Made by a program: the position numbers and the translations under genes
Shown here: positions 7,329 to 16,843 of the stretch, one piece after another
Layout of the letters: every line of letters begins with the position of its first letter
Position numbering within the stretch: the stretch's first letter is position 1
Assembly: GCA_009778165.1 (NCBI GenBank)
Contig: WRKF01000186.1
Span: forward strand, 1 to 45,149
DNA length: 45,149 bases
Origin: Defluviitaleaceae bacterium
GTDB lineage: Bacteria; Bacillota; Clostridia; Lachnospirales; UBA5962
Direction: 5' to 3'
The notes under the pieces: generated by a model
The model's input: the letters and a program-made list of their open reading frames with translations, nothing else
Told to the model about the DNA's origin: nothing
Database searches by the model: none

Positions 7329-8933
7329 CTACCGAACACTCCCACCAACCAAATTACCGTTTTCGATTTTGTAAACGTGTGTGCAGTATTTCATATTATC
7401 AGAGCTGTGGCTAATTAAGAAGAAAATTTTATCCTTGCAACCCTCAAAAATTTCGGCTAGGATTTCATTTTCAGCATCTTCATCCAACGAGCTTGTGGGC
7501 TCGTCCAAAATTACCACTTGTGCCTCTTCGGTAAATATACGTGCAAGGGCAATCCGCTGCCTTTCCCCCGCAGAGAGATTCGCCCCGTTTTCCAGTATAT
7601 TATCGTCCAAGTTCTTGAACCTTTTTAAAAAGCTCAAATTTTGGTACACACTTTTTTCGATAGGATCTCTCCCAAAATTTAGGTTGTTATAAATGGTGTC
7701 AGTAATAATTGGCGTGCTTTGTGAGTAATAACTCATCAGTTTTAGGTAACTGTCGTTTGTTATTTTTGATATGGGAACTCCGTTTACAGATATTTCATCT
7801 GTTGAGCGGAATTTAATTAGCAACTTGGCTAATGTACTTTTCCCGGAGCCGCTCTCGCCCATTATCCCAACTATGTCGCCTTGAGAAAATTGCAGTTTAA
7901 CATTGCTCAAAATGACGTTATCTTTCATTTCGATTTTATCAATATTAAAATCTATTTTTTCGACTTTGCTTATTGGCACATCGCCGTCGTGTTCAGCATT
8001 TTTAACAAGGTTGTCAATAAAGTCATTTGCGGCTCTGATTGCTGCAACAGATAGGTTCGTGCCAACTATTTGGCCCAGTGCCATAAAAAAGTATGGGAAA
8101 ACCAAAAACACATAAACAACACTACCAAGCAAAGCAGGGTCATTTAACGCCAACATAGAAAGATACACTATTATTACAGCCTGGAGAACCTGCAAAGCAC
8201 CTGCAAGCAGGCCGGATACCCCGTTAGCCACAGAGTTAACTCTTTTCCTAACCCCCATCAATTTGCTTGTGTGTGCGGCAATCATTGGCAGCAGATGGGC
8301 ATTGCCCGGGTTTTGCTTGATAAAGTCAACTTGCGTGGTAATTGCGTTTATATCCCGCAACACAACAGAGTTTGTATCTCGCAGTTTAATCGACATTTTC
8401 GCTAAAACTTTGTTTAACAAAGCAAAGCCGAAAATATTAACTAAAATTATCGTAATCATTACGACAGCAACGATAGGGCTTACAAAAAAGGCAATTACCG
8501 ATGTTGCAATAATCAGCATAACATTTACAACAAAACTGGGCAGTTTAAACAAATAAAACTGACAATATGCTTCTATTGCGTCGTAAGCCAAATCTCGAAC
8601 GGCGGTGGGGCCAATCTCCAAATACTTATCATACCCCAATTTAAAAACATTTCTGAACAATACTTGGCTTGTGCGTTCATAATATTTTTGCATCAATGCA
8701 TTTGAAATAAGAACGTTCAAAAACTGTAGTGTATAGCCTACCAATAGCAATGAAATTACCAATAAAATATCAGCAAAGGTGATTTCCATTGTATCTTGAA
8801 TAATTGCATTTAAAGCAACAGGTGCTAAAATAAAAAAAGCTGCCGCCACGGCCGCTATAAAAAGTAACACAACAAAGGCTCTACGCTTTAGGGGTTTTAG
8901 CATTTCTTTTCTTACGGTTTCCGAAGTTGTCAT
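7329..8933 (-). CDS. ABC exporter with fused membrane and ATPase domains (peptide/RiPP-type)
   Basis: This 534-residue half-transporter has an N-terminal type-1 membrane domain of about six helices (residues 20-300) and a C-terminal ATPase domain. Visible motifs are Walker A GESGSGKST (about 358-366), Q-loop SYYSQ, signature LSAGE, Walker B VVILDEP and H-loop LISH. There is no N-terminal C39 peptidase, so it would not cleave a double-glycine leader itself. Its start overlaps the stop of the radical SAM gene by 4 bases (8930-8933), so the two are translationally coupled. By context it probably exports the peptide modified by that enzyme; this is inference. Confidence 0.93.
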   Translation of the reverse strand: MTTSETVRKEMLKPLKRRAFVVLLFIAAVAAAFFILAPVALNAIIQDTMEITFADILLVISLLLVGYTLQFLNVLISNALMQKYYERTSQVLFRNVFKLGYDKYLEIGPTAVRDLAYDAIEAYCQFYLFKLPSFVVNVMLIIATSVIAFFVSPIVAVVMITIILVNIFGFALLNKVLAKMSIKLRDTNSVVLRDINAITTQVDFIKQNPGNAHLLPMIAAHTSKLMGVRKRVNSVANGVSGLLAGALQVLQAVIIVYLSMLALNDPALLGSVVYVFLVFPYFFMALGQIVGTNLSVAAIRAANDFIDNLVKNAEHDGDVPISKVEKIDFNIDKIEMKDNVILSNVKLQFSQGDIVGIMGESGSGKSTLAKLLIKFRSTDEISVNGVPISKITNDSYLKLMSYYSQSTPIITDTIYNNLNFGRDPIEKSVYQNLSFLKRFKNLDDNILENGANLSAGERQRIALARIFTEEAQVVILDEPTSSLDEDAENEILAEIFEGCKDKIFFLISHSSDNMKYCTHVYKIENGNLVGGSVR

Positions 8934-10123
8934 TTAAATGCCTCCATTCGCTTGATTGAACTTTTTTTATAAAAGTCACACAAAATTTCTGGGCGTGCAT
9001 TAAAGTCATTGTAGATTTTAAAAGATTGCGCCCTGCAAGCACCCATGCAAAGATGTACCATATCACAAGCAACACACCCATCGTCTTCGTATGGGTTAAA
9101 TGTCTTTATTTCTTTATAAACATTGCTGTTATTAAATATTTCAAGCCAGTCAGGCAAAAGCACGTTAGTTATAACCATCCTTGGATCTATCAATACCTGG
9201 CATGGGTAAATATTACCAACGGTGTCTATGGCCATTATGCTTATACCGGCTCCGCATCCCGAACTCATGCATTCAGGATCAAGCAAATTGTATTTATCAT
9301 AGTCCGGCACATAATCAACATCATCCAAGCTGCTGGGAGAACAAGCTCCTGTCATGTGCGGGATGCCAAGGTCTGCAAGTTTTTTCCCCAAAACAATTGC
9401 GTCATCTTCGTAACCTTTCGCCACTACTGTACGCACCTTAATCTTATCCGGGTACTTGTTAAATACATTAACCACATTTTCAAAAACTTGTTTGCTATCA
9501 AGGCCTTTGCGAAAAGAGTCGTCTAAAGTGTCAAGACTGCAAATCACGGTGTCTACATAAGCAAAGACTTCGCTATCAGGCGACATAAGAGTACCGTTTG
9601 TGAGTAAAGAAATATAAAAACCCAACCCTTTTGCGTGTTTAACCACATCAAGCAAGTTTTCATATAAAAATGGCTCACCGCCAGTTACTGTTAGGTTTGT
9701 TGCACCGGCTGATTTTATGGAGTCTAATATTTTTAGCCATTTATCTACCGGCATGGAGGTAGATGTGTTTAAATTTTCTTTTTGGTAACAGTAACCACAG
9801 GACAAATTACAGTCCATTGTTAAATGTATATATACATTACGAAGTTCTTTTTCCGCTTCAAACTCGATTGGATGCCTAAATTTCTTTGAAAGATAAACAT
9901 CATCGTCGTTGATTAAAACACCGGAGTCAAGAAGTGTCGTTATCTGATTCTCCGACAAATCTTCGTATAAATTATCGAAGTTGCCGTTATCTTGACACTG
10001 CGTTAAATATCCAAACACAGCCCTATGCACAACAGAGAGCCTGTGCGTAAACTTGTTATAGATATTAAGGGAAGCAGGGTCAGCTGCGGAGTTTAAAACG
10101 ACTAGGTCAGAACTTACTTTCAT
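8930..10123 (-). CDS. Radical SAM/SPASM peptide-modifying enzyme
   Basis: The 397-residue protein has the radical SAM cluster motif C-x3-C-x2-C (C105, C109, C112 in MDCNLSCGYCY), the TGGEP SAM-binding motif, and a C-terminal SPASM-type Cys set (SSGCGAG, YPCQ, DDGCVACDMVHLCMGAC, ILCDFY) for auxiliary Fe-S clusters. Residues 1-80 form a separate small domain (ends in ITTLLDSGVLINDDDV), resembling the leader-peptide-binding part of ribosomal-peptide maturases. The start at 10123 is chosen because AAGGAGGTGAT lies just upstream; the longer ORF start at 10153 lacks one. It is followed without a gap by an ABC exporter. Likely role: thioether or carbon-carbon crosslinking of a ribosomal peptide. The precursor is not certain. 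Confidence 0.93.
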   Translation of the reverse strand: MKVSSDLVVLNSAADPASLNIYNKFTHRLSVVHRAVFGYLTQCQDNGNFDNLYEDLSENQITTLLDSGVLINDDDVYLSKKFRHPIEFEAEKELRNVYIHLTMDCNLSCGYCYQKENLNTSTSMPVDKWLKILDSIKSAGATNLTVTGGEPFLYENLLDVVKHAKGLGFYISLLTNGTLMSPDSEVFAYVDTVICSLDTLDDSFRKGLDSKQVFENVVNVFNKYPDKIKVRTVVAKGYEDDAIVLGKKLADLGIPHMTGACSPSSLDDVDYVPDYDKYNLLDPECMSSGCGAGISIMAIDTVGNIYPCQVLIDPRMVITNVLLPDWLEIFNNSNVYKEIKTFNPYEDDGCVACDMVHLCMGACRAQSFKIYNDFNARPEILCDFYKKSSIKRMEAFK

Positions 10124-10179
10124 TAAAATCACCTCCTTCTTTATAAGTTTCATACAACTCTAAAGCTGTTAAAGTAACG

Positions 10180-10202
10180 GAATTGAGAGGCCTCTCTAAT
10201 TC
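10180..10202 (-). promoter_or_regulatory. Inverted repeat at the 5' end of the radical SAM transcript
   Basis: GAATTGAGAGG pairs with CCTCTC(T)AATTC, an 11-bp stem with one bulged base and no loop. It begins 3 bases after the predicted transcription start. It may be an operator for a repressor or a 5' stabilising hairpin. Confidence 0.6.
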
Positions 10203-10211
10203 ACAGTCCCC

Positions 10212-10240
10212 ATTATAATCCACTATTTTTCGTTTGTCAA
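10212..10240 (-). promoter_or_regulatory. Consensus promoter of the radical SAM-exporter operon
   Basis: On the minus strand TTGACA (10235-10240), a 17-base spacer and TATAAT (10212-10217) give a full consensus. Start expected near 10205, so the mRNA leader is about 80 bases and contains no peptide gene. Confidence 0.88.
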
Positions 10241-10387
10241 GCGTTTTCCGAAAATTTTATAAAAATCTAGGTTTAGACTATTACTGAAATTGTACATTTT
10301 TCGATGGTTATTTTTCTCAAAAAATGAATATTTTTGGGTTTATTTGAAAAATTTACTAGCATAACAAACGCAAAGGAGTAATTTATT

Positions 10388-10606
10388 GTGCAACTTGCCC
10401 TACAAAAACTAATCGCCACAAAAATGTTAACAAAAATTGGTTTTCCAAAAAAGCCACTCATAAATAAAATTTCCGCAAACTTTTTGCTTTCTTATGTTGA
10501 CGTTAATAAAAACACAATGCGCATAATGTGGAAAGGACAATCTGTACAAAGTTCTAGAACATGTTATATGTTGACACATCTTTGTGAATGTTTACCTTTT
10601 TTTTGA
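10388..10606 (+). CDS. Possible small basic peptide with Cys-rich end (72 aa)
   Basis: A GTG start at 10388 is preceded by AAAGGAG at 9 bases. The peptide is basic in the first half and ends in SSRTCYMLTHLCECLPFF, with three Cys in the last 14 residues. It is divergent from the radical SAM gene and 264 bases from that gene's start. It matches no family I recognise. It could be a precursor peptide for the radical SAM enzyme, or a chance ORF in AT-rich DNA. Confidence 0.35.
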   Translation: MQLALQKLIATKMLTKIGFPKKPLINKISANFLLSYVDVNKNTMRIMWKGQSVQSSRTCYMLTHLCECLPFF

Positions 10607-10887
10607 AAAATTACGTGGTACACTTCCCCCTTGTTTTGTCCAAACATCCGTTGTATAATATTTTTATTATTTTTTATATTTCACAACACAAAAATTTTTT
10701 GCCAGCTCACTCATAAAGTCAGCCATAGAGTCACTCATAGAGTCTTCGTTAGTTCGCATTAGAAACACTCAAATTCGCCCCCAAAACCCCTGCAAACAAG
10801 CCATTCCTCTCCCTAATTCAAGGCTAATTGCGTTACAATATTGAGCTGATTTTTTTAAATTTTTAACCCACTTTTTTCTCCTCAAGC
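10607..10887. other. AT-rich intergenic region
   Basis: No convincing gene is seen. The stretch around 10705-10750 contains short imperfect repeats of ACTCATA(A/G)AGTC. The end of the region borders the terminator of the 94-aa peptide gene. Confidence 0.5.
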
Positions 10888-10928
10888 AAAAAAATAAAGC
10901 CCGGCAAAATCTCCACGATTCCGGGCTT
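10888..10928 (-). terminator. Intrinsic terminator of the 94-aa peptide gene
   Basis: On the minus strand an 8-bp stem AAGCCCGG / CCGGGCTT is followed by TATTTTTTT. It lies about 50 bases after the stop of the 94-aa gene, so that gene is transcribed separately from the radical SAM operon. Confidence 0.8.
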
Positions 10929-10979
10929 ATCAAAAACAACCGTTATTAAACTTATTTTTTTGAAAAAATTCAAAAAAAC

Positions 10980-11264
10980 TTAATCTTTCACATCTACAAC
11001 ATCCACAACATCTACAACTATGTTGCTTTTTTCCTCGGGTTGTGCAACCGCCGCCGAGTTGCTGAGAACCGGTCCGCCGCCAACAATAGCACCACAACCC
11101 GATCCAGCAAAAGCACCGCAATCACAGGTGCGGTTGCGTCTTGCCAACCCAAACTTAGTCTCTTTTACTTGTAATTTTTTAAGATCTCCAGGCAAATTTT
11201 TGAGTGCTGCACTTATTCCTTTTGTGATTTCGTCAGCTATAACTTTTTCCGAAGAATGATTCAT
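10980..11264 (-). CDS. Small Gly/Cys-rich peptide, candidate RiPP precursor (94 aa)
   Basis: The ATG at 11264 has a strong AGGAGG site 8 bases upstream. Residues 1-42 are a helical, charged region (EKVIADEITKGISAALKNLPG) like a leader peptide. Residues about 43-65 contain RNRTCDCGAFAGSGCGAIVG, a Gly/Ala-rich block with three Cys, then GGGP. The tail is acidic and ends with VVDVVDVVDVKD, encoded by a short tandem repeat. The gene lies on the same strand as, and upstream of, the radical SAM operon, but has its own terminator. I do not recognise the family. A precursor role is inferred from composition and neighbourhood. Confidence 0.7.
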   Translation of the reverse strand: MNHSSEKVIADEITKGISAALKNLPGDLKKLQVKETKFGLARRNRTCDCGAFAGSGCGAIVGGGPVLSNSAAVAQPEEKSNIVVDVVDVVDVKD

Positions 11265-11484
11265 AACAAACTCCTCCTACAAACTATTCGTTAAAATATA
11301 AATGTGTATAAACATAGAACTATACAAAAAAACCAACCGTAAACTAAAGTTTCAAGGCCGATTCAAACCCATCTGTCTCAGGTTCGTGTTTAAGCTCGTA
11401 TTATAAAACATTCTTTTTCATATGTCAAGCACGGTAATTTTTAAATTTTGTATTTTTTTTGTGTGTGTGTTGTCAGAAAAAATG
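11265..11484. other. Intergenic region between the peptide gene and the repeat block
   Basis: AT-rich, no convincing gene. It should hold the promoter of the 94-aa peptide gene (possible TATAGT -10 on the minus strand near 11320), but no clear -35 was found. Confidence 0.4.
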
Positions 11485-11590
11485 GGGTCAGCAAGGGGCT
11501 ATAGCCCCTTGAGGGGTGTGGGGCTGGTCGCAATCTGCGATTGCTGCTCGCCCGCCCATGCACCCTCCCGGGCAAAGCACCCCACGGTTT
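11485..11590. repeat. GC-rich dispersed repeat with hairpin
   Basis: This GC-rich block contains the palindrome CAAGGGGCTATAGCCCCTTG (11493-11512) and ends in CCACGGTTTT just before the stop of the chemoreceptor gene. A shorter related block with AAGGGGCTAGGCTCCTT and CCACGGTTTT is at 16976-17021. Together they look like a dispersed non-coding repeat that may help end transcription. Confidence 0.6.
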
Positions 11591-11591
11591 T

Positions 11592-14114
11592 TTATTTCAT
11601 TTTCTTAACCACAAAGAAAGCTATCTGTTCCCTTAAAATTTCCGCTTGGGAATTTAACTGTTGTGCAGCGGATGCAGACTGTTGTGCTGTTGCAGAAACA
11701 TTTGTAACAACGTCCGTTATTTCCGAAACATTAGCGTTAACATTAGATATAGATTCCAGTTGTTCACCAGAAATTTCAGCGATTTCTGAAATAAGTTTAG
11801 AAATTTCCTCTACATTGTTTGCGATTCTGTCAAAAGATTCCACAACAGAAACTGTAGCCTTTAGCCCTTCGTTAACGTGTTCAGAATCTTCTTCAACTAT
11901 TTTCGCTGTTTCGGAAGTGGAATGTTGGCTTTTGCTTGCCAAAGTGCGTACTTCGTCCGCAACAACCGCAAAACCCTTGCCGTGTTCACCGGCACGAGCA
12001 GCTTCTACAGAGGCGTTCAAGGCAAGCAAGTTGGTTTGGAAAGCAACATCGCGAATAACATCGATAATCTTGCTTATACTTTCGCTCGATTCCTTAACCC
12101 TATTCATAGCAGATTCCATAGACTTAACAGCTTCTCCACCGTCAACTACATGGTCGCGTATACGCAAGGAGCTTTTGTTTGCAGTGCTTGCATCATTGCT
12201 TGCCTGCATAGCCTTTTCGTGAATCAATGCAATGGATTGGCTCAAGTTTTCTATAGCACTATTTTGTCTCATGGCCCCCTGTGCAAGATCCATAGCCATA
12301 GAGGAAATTTGTCCCGACCCTTCCGTTACCTGAACAACAGCAGTTTGAATATCTGACAAAGTAGAATTCAGGTTATCCAAAATAGTGTTTATTGCAGTTT
12401 CTACCGGAGCATAAGAGCCAACATAGTTTTGTTTAAGATTTACGGTCAAATCGCCCTTCGCTATTAACTGTAGGGTTTGAGATATTTCTTTTATATAAAT
12501 TTCTGTAATATCATTTACCAAATTACAGGCATCTTTTAAAGCACCAAAAGTTCCGGGGTAATCACCCTCTAAATGCGAAAAGTCCCCTTTTGACATGATT
12601 TCAATATTGTGTCGCACATCAGCAAGAGGTTGTGCGATAGAACTCATCAGATCGTTTAAACCGTTTGCCAAAGCAGCCCAACTTCCCTCAAAATGGCTCG
12701 TATCTATTCGAGATTCAAAATCCCCTTGTGCTGCGTTTCTAACAAGCCCTGCGGTTACATCGTACAATTCATTTAGCTTGGCAGTAACTGCCCTGATTGA
12801 TTGTGGCAATATGATTTTTTTGCCGGGCAAATCGTTTACCGTAATGCTAAAATCACCATTAGCCAACTTGTTTACAGCTTCGATAACAGGCAAAATGTCG
12901 TCAACCTGACAGTCTATTATACCGTTAGCTCCTTCCACAAGCTCTTTAAAAGCGTTATTGTACTTACTTGTGTCTATACGATACTCTATATCACCAACTT
13001 CTGTGAATTCATGTGATAATTTGTTTAGATCGTCGATAAGGTGCTTAATAATATCCACAAGTTCATAAACATCCAGTATCACCGTACCTATCTCATCTTT
13101 CGGAAGGTTGGCTCTGTCCATGTTTATGTGAATGTTGCCGCTCGTTACTTCTTTTGCGGCTACAGAAAGTTTGGAAAGGGGTTTCAGTGACTTAATAACT
13201 ATAAACAAGGACATGCCAATAGCAACCACAAGACCAACAATGCCGATTATAATAATGTTGTTCTGCAAAGCGTCGCTAGCCGCATAGATATACTCCAAAG
13301 CGATCCCCACAAAGAACATGCCGACAATTTCATCGCCCACACCGTGCAAAGGGAAGTAGTAGGCATAGTACGGTATCAGACCAAGCACATCTAACCGCAA
13401 GGTAACATGCTCGCCCCGCCCCAAAACCGCCTCCGAAATGTGTGGTGCGGCCGGCGTACCTACAAGTCGCTGACCGGTTTCTGGATGAACAAGAGTAGTT
13501 GAAACAGATGTGTCTCCATAAAAAGCAGTAAAGTCTACATCGAATGTGTCAGCAAGGTAGTCCAAATATTCATTTGCACCAATGTTAAAGAATGCAGTAA
13601 CACTGCCGATAATATTACCCCCATCCATAATAGGAGATGTTCCCGCCATTACCAACGGCACTGCGGCTGTTGGCGTGTACAGGGTTATCCGCTCCCCGGC
13701 AAGCCCTGCCACAACCGACGAAACATTGCCAACATAATCTCCAAAGGTTTGAGGTAAATTGGAACGTGCAACAGCAATCCCATGCGAATCGGTGACAGTA
13801 ATTGCATCTACCCCAAGCAAGGCTTTTTCCCCGATCAAGTATTGCAATATTACTTCTCTATCACCGCTGTTAAGGTGGTTAATCATGTTTCCACTACTGC
13901 CAATGGCAATCGCAGCCATAAGAGTGTGCTGTTCCATTGCATTAAGATATGCAACCACCGACGTTCTAGCTGCCGATATTCTTTCTTCCGAAAAATCGTC
14001 TACAAGATTTGCGGTAGCTATTGATACAACAGCCACGATTACCAATACCAACACAAACAATAAACTTACCAAGGGTATGATCAGTTTGCTCTTTAAACTA
14101 GTAAATTTAAACAT
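11592..14114 (-). CDS. Methyl-accepting chemotaxis protein with Cache-type sensor domain
   Basis: The 840-residue chemoreceptor has a transmembrane helix at about 8-32, a large periplasmic-side Cache-like domain at about 35-285 (contains [33 protein letters not shown] and [21 protein letters not shown]), a second transmembrane helix at about 288-312, HAMP and HAMP-like repeats with GDF motifs to about 570, and the signalling domain with hairpin [20 protein letters not shown] and [18 protein letters not shown] near residues 700-750. It would bind a small molecule outside and control CheA. It differs from the first receptor in its sensor, so the two probably sense different ligands. No CheR-binding pentapeptide. 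Confidence 0.95.
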   Translation of the reverse strand: MFKFTSLKSKLIIPLVSLLFVLVLVIVAVVSIATANLVDDFSEERISAARTSVVAYLNAMEQHTLMAAIAIGSSGNMINHLNSGDREVILQYLIGEKALLGVDAITVTDSHGIAVARSNLPQTFGDYVGNVSSVVAGLAGERITLYTPTAAVPLVMAGTSPIMDGGNIIGSVTAFFNIGANEYLDYLADTFDVDFTAFYGDTSVSTTLVHPETGQRLVGTPAAPHISEAVLGRGEHVTLRLDVLGLIPYYAYYFPLHGVGDEIVGMFFVGIALEYIYAASDALQNNIIIIGIVGLVVAIGMSLFIVIKSLKPLSKLSVAAKEVTSGNIHINMDRANLPKDEIGTVILDVYELVDIIKHLIDDLNKLSHEFTEVGDIEYRIDTSKYNNAFKELVEGANGIIDCQVDDILPVIEAVNKLANGDFSITVNDLPGKKIILPQSIRAVTAKLNELYDVTAGLVRNAAQGDFESRIDTSHFEGSWAALANGLNDLMSSIAQPLADVRHNIEIMSKGDFSHLEGDYPGTFGALKDACNLVNDITEIYIKEISQTLQLIAKGDLTVNLKQNYVGSYAPVETAINTILDNLNSTLSDIQTAVVQVTEGSGQISSMAMDLAQGAMRQNSAIENLSQSIALIHEKAMQASNDASTANKSSLRIRDHVVDGGEAVKSMESAMNRVKESSESISKIIDVIRDVAFQTNLLALNASVEAARAGEHGKGFAVVADEVRTLASKSQHSTSETAKIVEEDSEHVNEGLKATVSVVESFDRIANNVEEISKLISEIAEISGEQLESISNVNANVSEITDVVTNVSATAQQSASAAQQLNSQAEILREQIAFFVVKKMK

Positions 14115-14259
14115 TGTCTTCTTCCTCTAAACTTAAACGTTATCTTTTTCTCTCTTTTTACAGCAGTTACAGCAGCTCCAACAGTTCCATTTTAAACAAA
14201 CCCTTTATAAAGTAGACTAAAATTACTGAATTGCTAGATTGCTAAATTAGTAGGAAGCC

Positions 14260-14304
14260 ATTCCACTTAATTTTGTTTTAGTGATGGTCAGAACTAAGTG
14301 GAAT
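14260..14304. repeat. Inverted repeat between aldo/keto reductase and chemoreceptor
   Basis: ATTCCACTTA (14260-14269) and TAAGTGGAAT (14295-14304) are perfectly complementary with a 25-base loop. It lies downstream of the aldo/keto reductase and upstream of the chemoreceptor on the minus strand, so it may be a terminator or an operator. No T-run follows it. Confidence 0.6.
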
Positions 14305-14328
14305 AGCTATAGTCCCCAAAAAAGCATT

Positions 14329-15486
14329 TTATTCGTCCCAGCCATCCAAAGCAGCGTGTGCAACTTTTAACTCTTTGGGAATATCAATTTCTTGAGGGCA
14401 TTTTGGTACGCAAACATCGCAACTTGTGCATAGGTTTGCACCTTTTTTTCCTCTGCGAACAAACATGTACGATCTGCGGGGCTGATCAAAATGCCCAAAA
14501 CGGTGACCGTCGTTGTAAAGGGCAAAAGCCTGAGGAATATTTACATTAAAAGGGCACGGCATACAGTACCCGCACTCTGTGCAAGGGATAGATATAACTG
14601 CGTCATAGGCCTTTCGGGCAGACACAATCAAAGATTTTTCTTCCGGTGTTAGGCAGTTTGGCTTCATATCCGGTTGTGCAAAAATTGCCAAATTTTCTTT
14701 TAGCTGTTCCATAGTAGTCATACCGCTCACCATTGTAGCTATTTCCGGATAGTCGGTGAGGTGTCTGAAAGCCCATTCTGTCGGACTGCGTTTTATCGGG
14801 AAGTTGTCGTACAGCTCGGCAACAGATTTGGGTGCATAACAGAGTCCACCGCCACGCAAAGGCTCCATAATAGCAATAGCAAGATTATGCTTGTGGGACA
14901 AATATATAGCCTTTTCTGTTACGATTTTGTCAACATCTATCAAATTTTGCTGTATCAAACACATTTCCCATGGGTAACGTTTCACCACATCTTCAAATGT
15001 AGGGTAAAGCCCATGATATGAAAAACCTATATGCTTAATAAGCCCTTCTGATTTGAATTTTTCAAATTCGGCAAATATTTCCCTTTTTTGTATGTCGCCC
15101 CAGGTAGCCTCCACAATACAATGTACCAAATAAACATCAACATAGTCTGTACGCAGCTTTTTTAGCGTATGCTCAAGGTTGCGGCGTATATCTGCTTGTG
15201 TAGTCATTACGCCAAAAGGCTGTTTGGTAACTATTTTAACTTTTTGCCTTCTGCCATTTTCCTCTAGTGCTTCACCTAAAACAGCCTCGCTGTCTGTGCC
15301 ATGGTAACCATATGCCGTGTCAAAATAGTTTATTCCGTTGTCTACAGCATAACGTATAAGTTCATAGGCTTTTTCTCTGTCAACCCCTTTAAATTTGTCG
15401 TGTTCATCCAAAAACGGGAGACGCATACACCCCATCCCCAATAAAGATACTTCAAAACCTGTGTTGCCAAACGCTCTATATTGCAT
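14329..15486 (-). CDS. Aldo/keto reductase with C-terminal 4Fe-4S ferredoxin domain
   Basis: The 385-residue protein starts with FGNTGFEVSLLGMGCMRLPF and has the reductase core: NYFDTAYGYHGTDSE with catalytic Asp and Tyr, KIVTKQP with the Lys, and the DYVDVYLVHCI segment. Residues about 300-370 add two cysteine clusters, CTECGYCMPCPFNVNIP and CTSCDVCVPKCPQEIDIP, typical of [4Fe-4S] ferredoxin. This fused form is common in anaerobic Clostridia and probably reduces a carbonyl substrate with ferredoxin or NAD(P)H. The start has AAAGGAG 6 bases upstream. It lies 20 bases after floA on the same strand. Confidence 0.92.
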   Translation of the reverse strand: MQYRAFGNTGFEVSLLGMGCMRLPFLDEHDKFKGVDREKAYELIRYAVDNGINYFDTAYGYHGTDSEAVLGEALEENGRRQKVKIVTKQPFGVMTTQADIRRNLEHTLKKLRTDYVDVYLVHCIVEATWGDIQKREIFAEFEKFKSEGLIKHIGFSYHGLYPTFEDVVKRYPWEMCLIQQNLIDVDKIVTEKAIYLSHKHNLAIAIMEPLRGGGLCYAPKSVAELYDNFPIKRSPTEWAFRHLTDYPEIATMVSGMTTMEQLKENLAIFAQPDMKPNCLTPEEKSLIVSARKAYDAVISIPCTECGYCMPCPFNVNIPQAFALYNDGHRFGHFDQPRRSYMFVRRGKKGANLCTSCDVCVPKCPQEIDIPKELKVAHAALDGWDE

Positions 15487-15506
15487 AGCTATCTCCTTTG
15501 TGCCTC

Positions 15507-16523
15507 TTATTTTTGTTTTTTCTCTACAACTACGGCGGCTTTAACGGCATCTACCACTTCTTCGGTTGGGTTTGCACCCAGGTTTTTACGCATTGCCGTG
15601 TCTGCTTGAACATTTAGCAGTTCATAATGTTCTTTTGCGTTTAAACGGGAATTTTGCAGAGCAATAGCAAGGGCAGCAGGCACTTTTGCTTCTTCTTCAA
15701 CAACTTTTGCCCGCATTTCTTCTACATAGGCTTTCATTTCTTGTTCTCTAGCTACAGCCAATGCACGGCGTTCTTCTGCTTTAGCTTGGGCTATCCTCTT
15801 GTCGGCTTCGGCTTGCTCTATTTGTAGCTCTGCACCAATGTTTCTGCCCATATCTATATCTGCAATATCAATAGAAATAATGTTAAAAGCAGTACCCTGA
15901 TCCAACCCTTTCTTTAAAACTATGCTGGATATTTTATCCGGATTTTCGAGTATTTCTTTGTATGACTGTGCGGAACCAATAGAAGAAACAATACCTTCAC
16001 CAACACGCGCCAGCACAGTGTCTTCTCCTGCACCACCCACAAGTTTGGAAATATCTGCTTTAACAGTTATTTTGGCAGTTACTTTTAGCTCAATACCGTC
16101 CAGAGCAACAGCAGAAATGGGCGGAGTTTTGATAACGATAGGGTTAACGCTCATATTAACAGCTTCAAAAACGTCACGCCCCGCAAGGTCAATGGCACAC
16201 GCCAATGTAAAGTCAAGTTCGATATTTGCACGCTCCGCTGCGATTAGTGCATTTATAACATTAGAAATGTTACCGCCGGACAAATGGTGGCTTTCCAGTT
16301 CATTAGACTTAACTTTTAGATTTGCTTTTGTTGATCTTATAAGCTCCGGTACTATTTTGTATGGGTTAACACGTCTAAGACGCATACCAATCAAAGATAG
16401 TATACTAACACTGGTGCCTGCCGATATTGCACTTATCCAAAGCCCAATTGGTACAAAAAAACCAATGGTTCCAACAACAGCAAACACCAAAACCCCTAAA
16501 ATAATTAATGCTATATCCATCAT
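15507..16523 (-). CDS. floA: Flotillin-like membrane scaffold protein FloA
   Basis: The 338-residue protein has an N-terminal hydrophobic hairpin (about 1-45), then the FloA/YqfA family body: [56 protein letters not shown], and the long Ala/Glu-rich coiled coil ([19 protein letters not shown]). FloA organises functional membrane microdomains. In Bacillus it sits next to an NfeD-type gene; here the upstream gene is an NfeD-like OB domain overlapping by 4 bases, which supports the call. The length matches the family. Two adjacent ATG codons exist; either could start translation. Confidence 0.95.
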   Translation of the reverse strand: MMDIALIILGVLVFAVVGTIGFFVPIGLWISAISAGTSVSILSLIGMRLRRVNPYKIVPELIRSTKANLKVKSNELESHHLSGGNISNVINALIAAERANIELDFTLACAIDLAGRDVFEAVNMSVNPIVIKTPPISAVALDGIELKVTAKITVKADISKLVGGAGEDTVLARVGEGIVSSIGSAQSYKEILENPDKISSIVLKKGLDQGTAFNIISIDIADIDMGRNIGAELQIEQAEADKRIAQAKAEERRALAVAREQEMKAYVEEMRAKVVEEEAKVPAALAIALQNSRLNAKEHYELLNVQADTAMRKNLGANPTEEVVDAVKAAVVVEKKQK

Positions 16524-16843
16524 CCACTTCCTTTCTCAACGTAAATCACGTTGCTTTGTATTTTTAGTATTTTTACTCTCTCGCCGACAGAAATCAAAGA
16601 ATTAAAGGCGGTAACATCTATATGCACCCCGGGCAAACAATCAAACTCTGCACTGCCGGCAGGCCTGCAATATTGTATTACTGTACCTTCCAAACCGGAC
16701 AACCAATAATTAACTGTATCTCGCCAAGAAATTACGTACTCCGGGGTCTTTAAATCTTTTGCGACCCTAAGCAACATTTCCACCGGAGAGTTGTGCGGCG
16801 GCAACTTTTCTTTTGTATTGTGTATTAAAGACAATTTTACCAC
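16520..16843 (-). CDS. Short soluble NfeD-like protein, partner of FloA
   Basis: The 107-residue protein lacks the membrane helices and ClpP-like part of full NfeD. Residues about 52-105 match the NfeD C-terminal OB fold: [18 protein letters not shown], then VDVTAF-like and [18 protein letters not shown]. The first 50 residues are polar and unrecognised. The GTG at 16843 is very close to its GGGGG site, so the TTG at 16834, 7 bases from that site, may be the real start. The 4-base overlap with floA shows translational coupling. NfeD proteins are known partners of SPFH/flotillin proteins. Confidence 0.75.
   Translation of the reverse strand: MVKLSLIHNTKEKLPPHNSPVEMLLRVAKDLKTPEYVISWRDTVNYWLSGLEGTVIQYCRPAGSAEFDCLPGVHIDVTAFNSLISVGERVKILKIQSNVIYVEKGSG

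Noticed and set aside
11422-12222. Plus-strand ORF of 266 aa
   Set aside because: Antisense to the conserved signalling domain of the chemoreceptor.
15922-16605. Plus-strand ORF of 227 aa
   Set aside because: Antisense to floA; low-complexity Ser/Thr/Ile-rich shadow.
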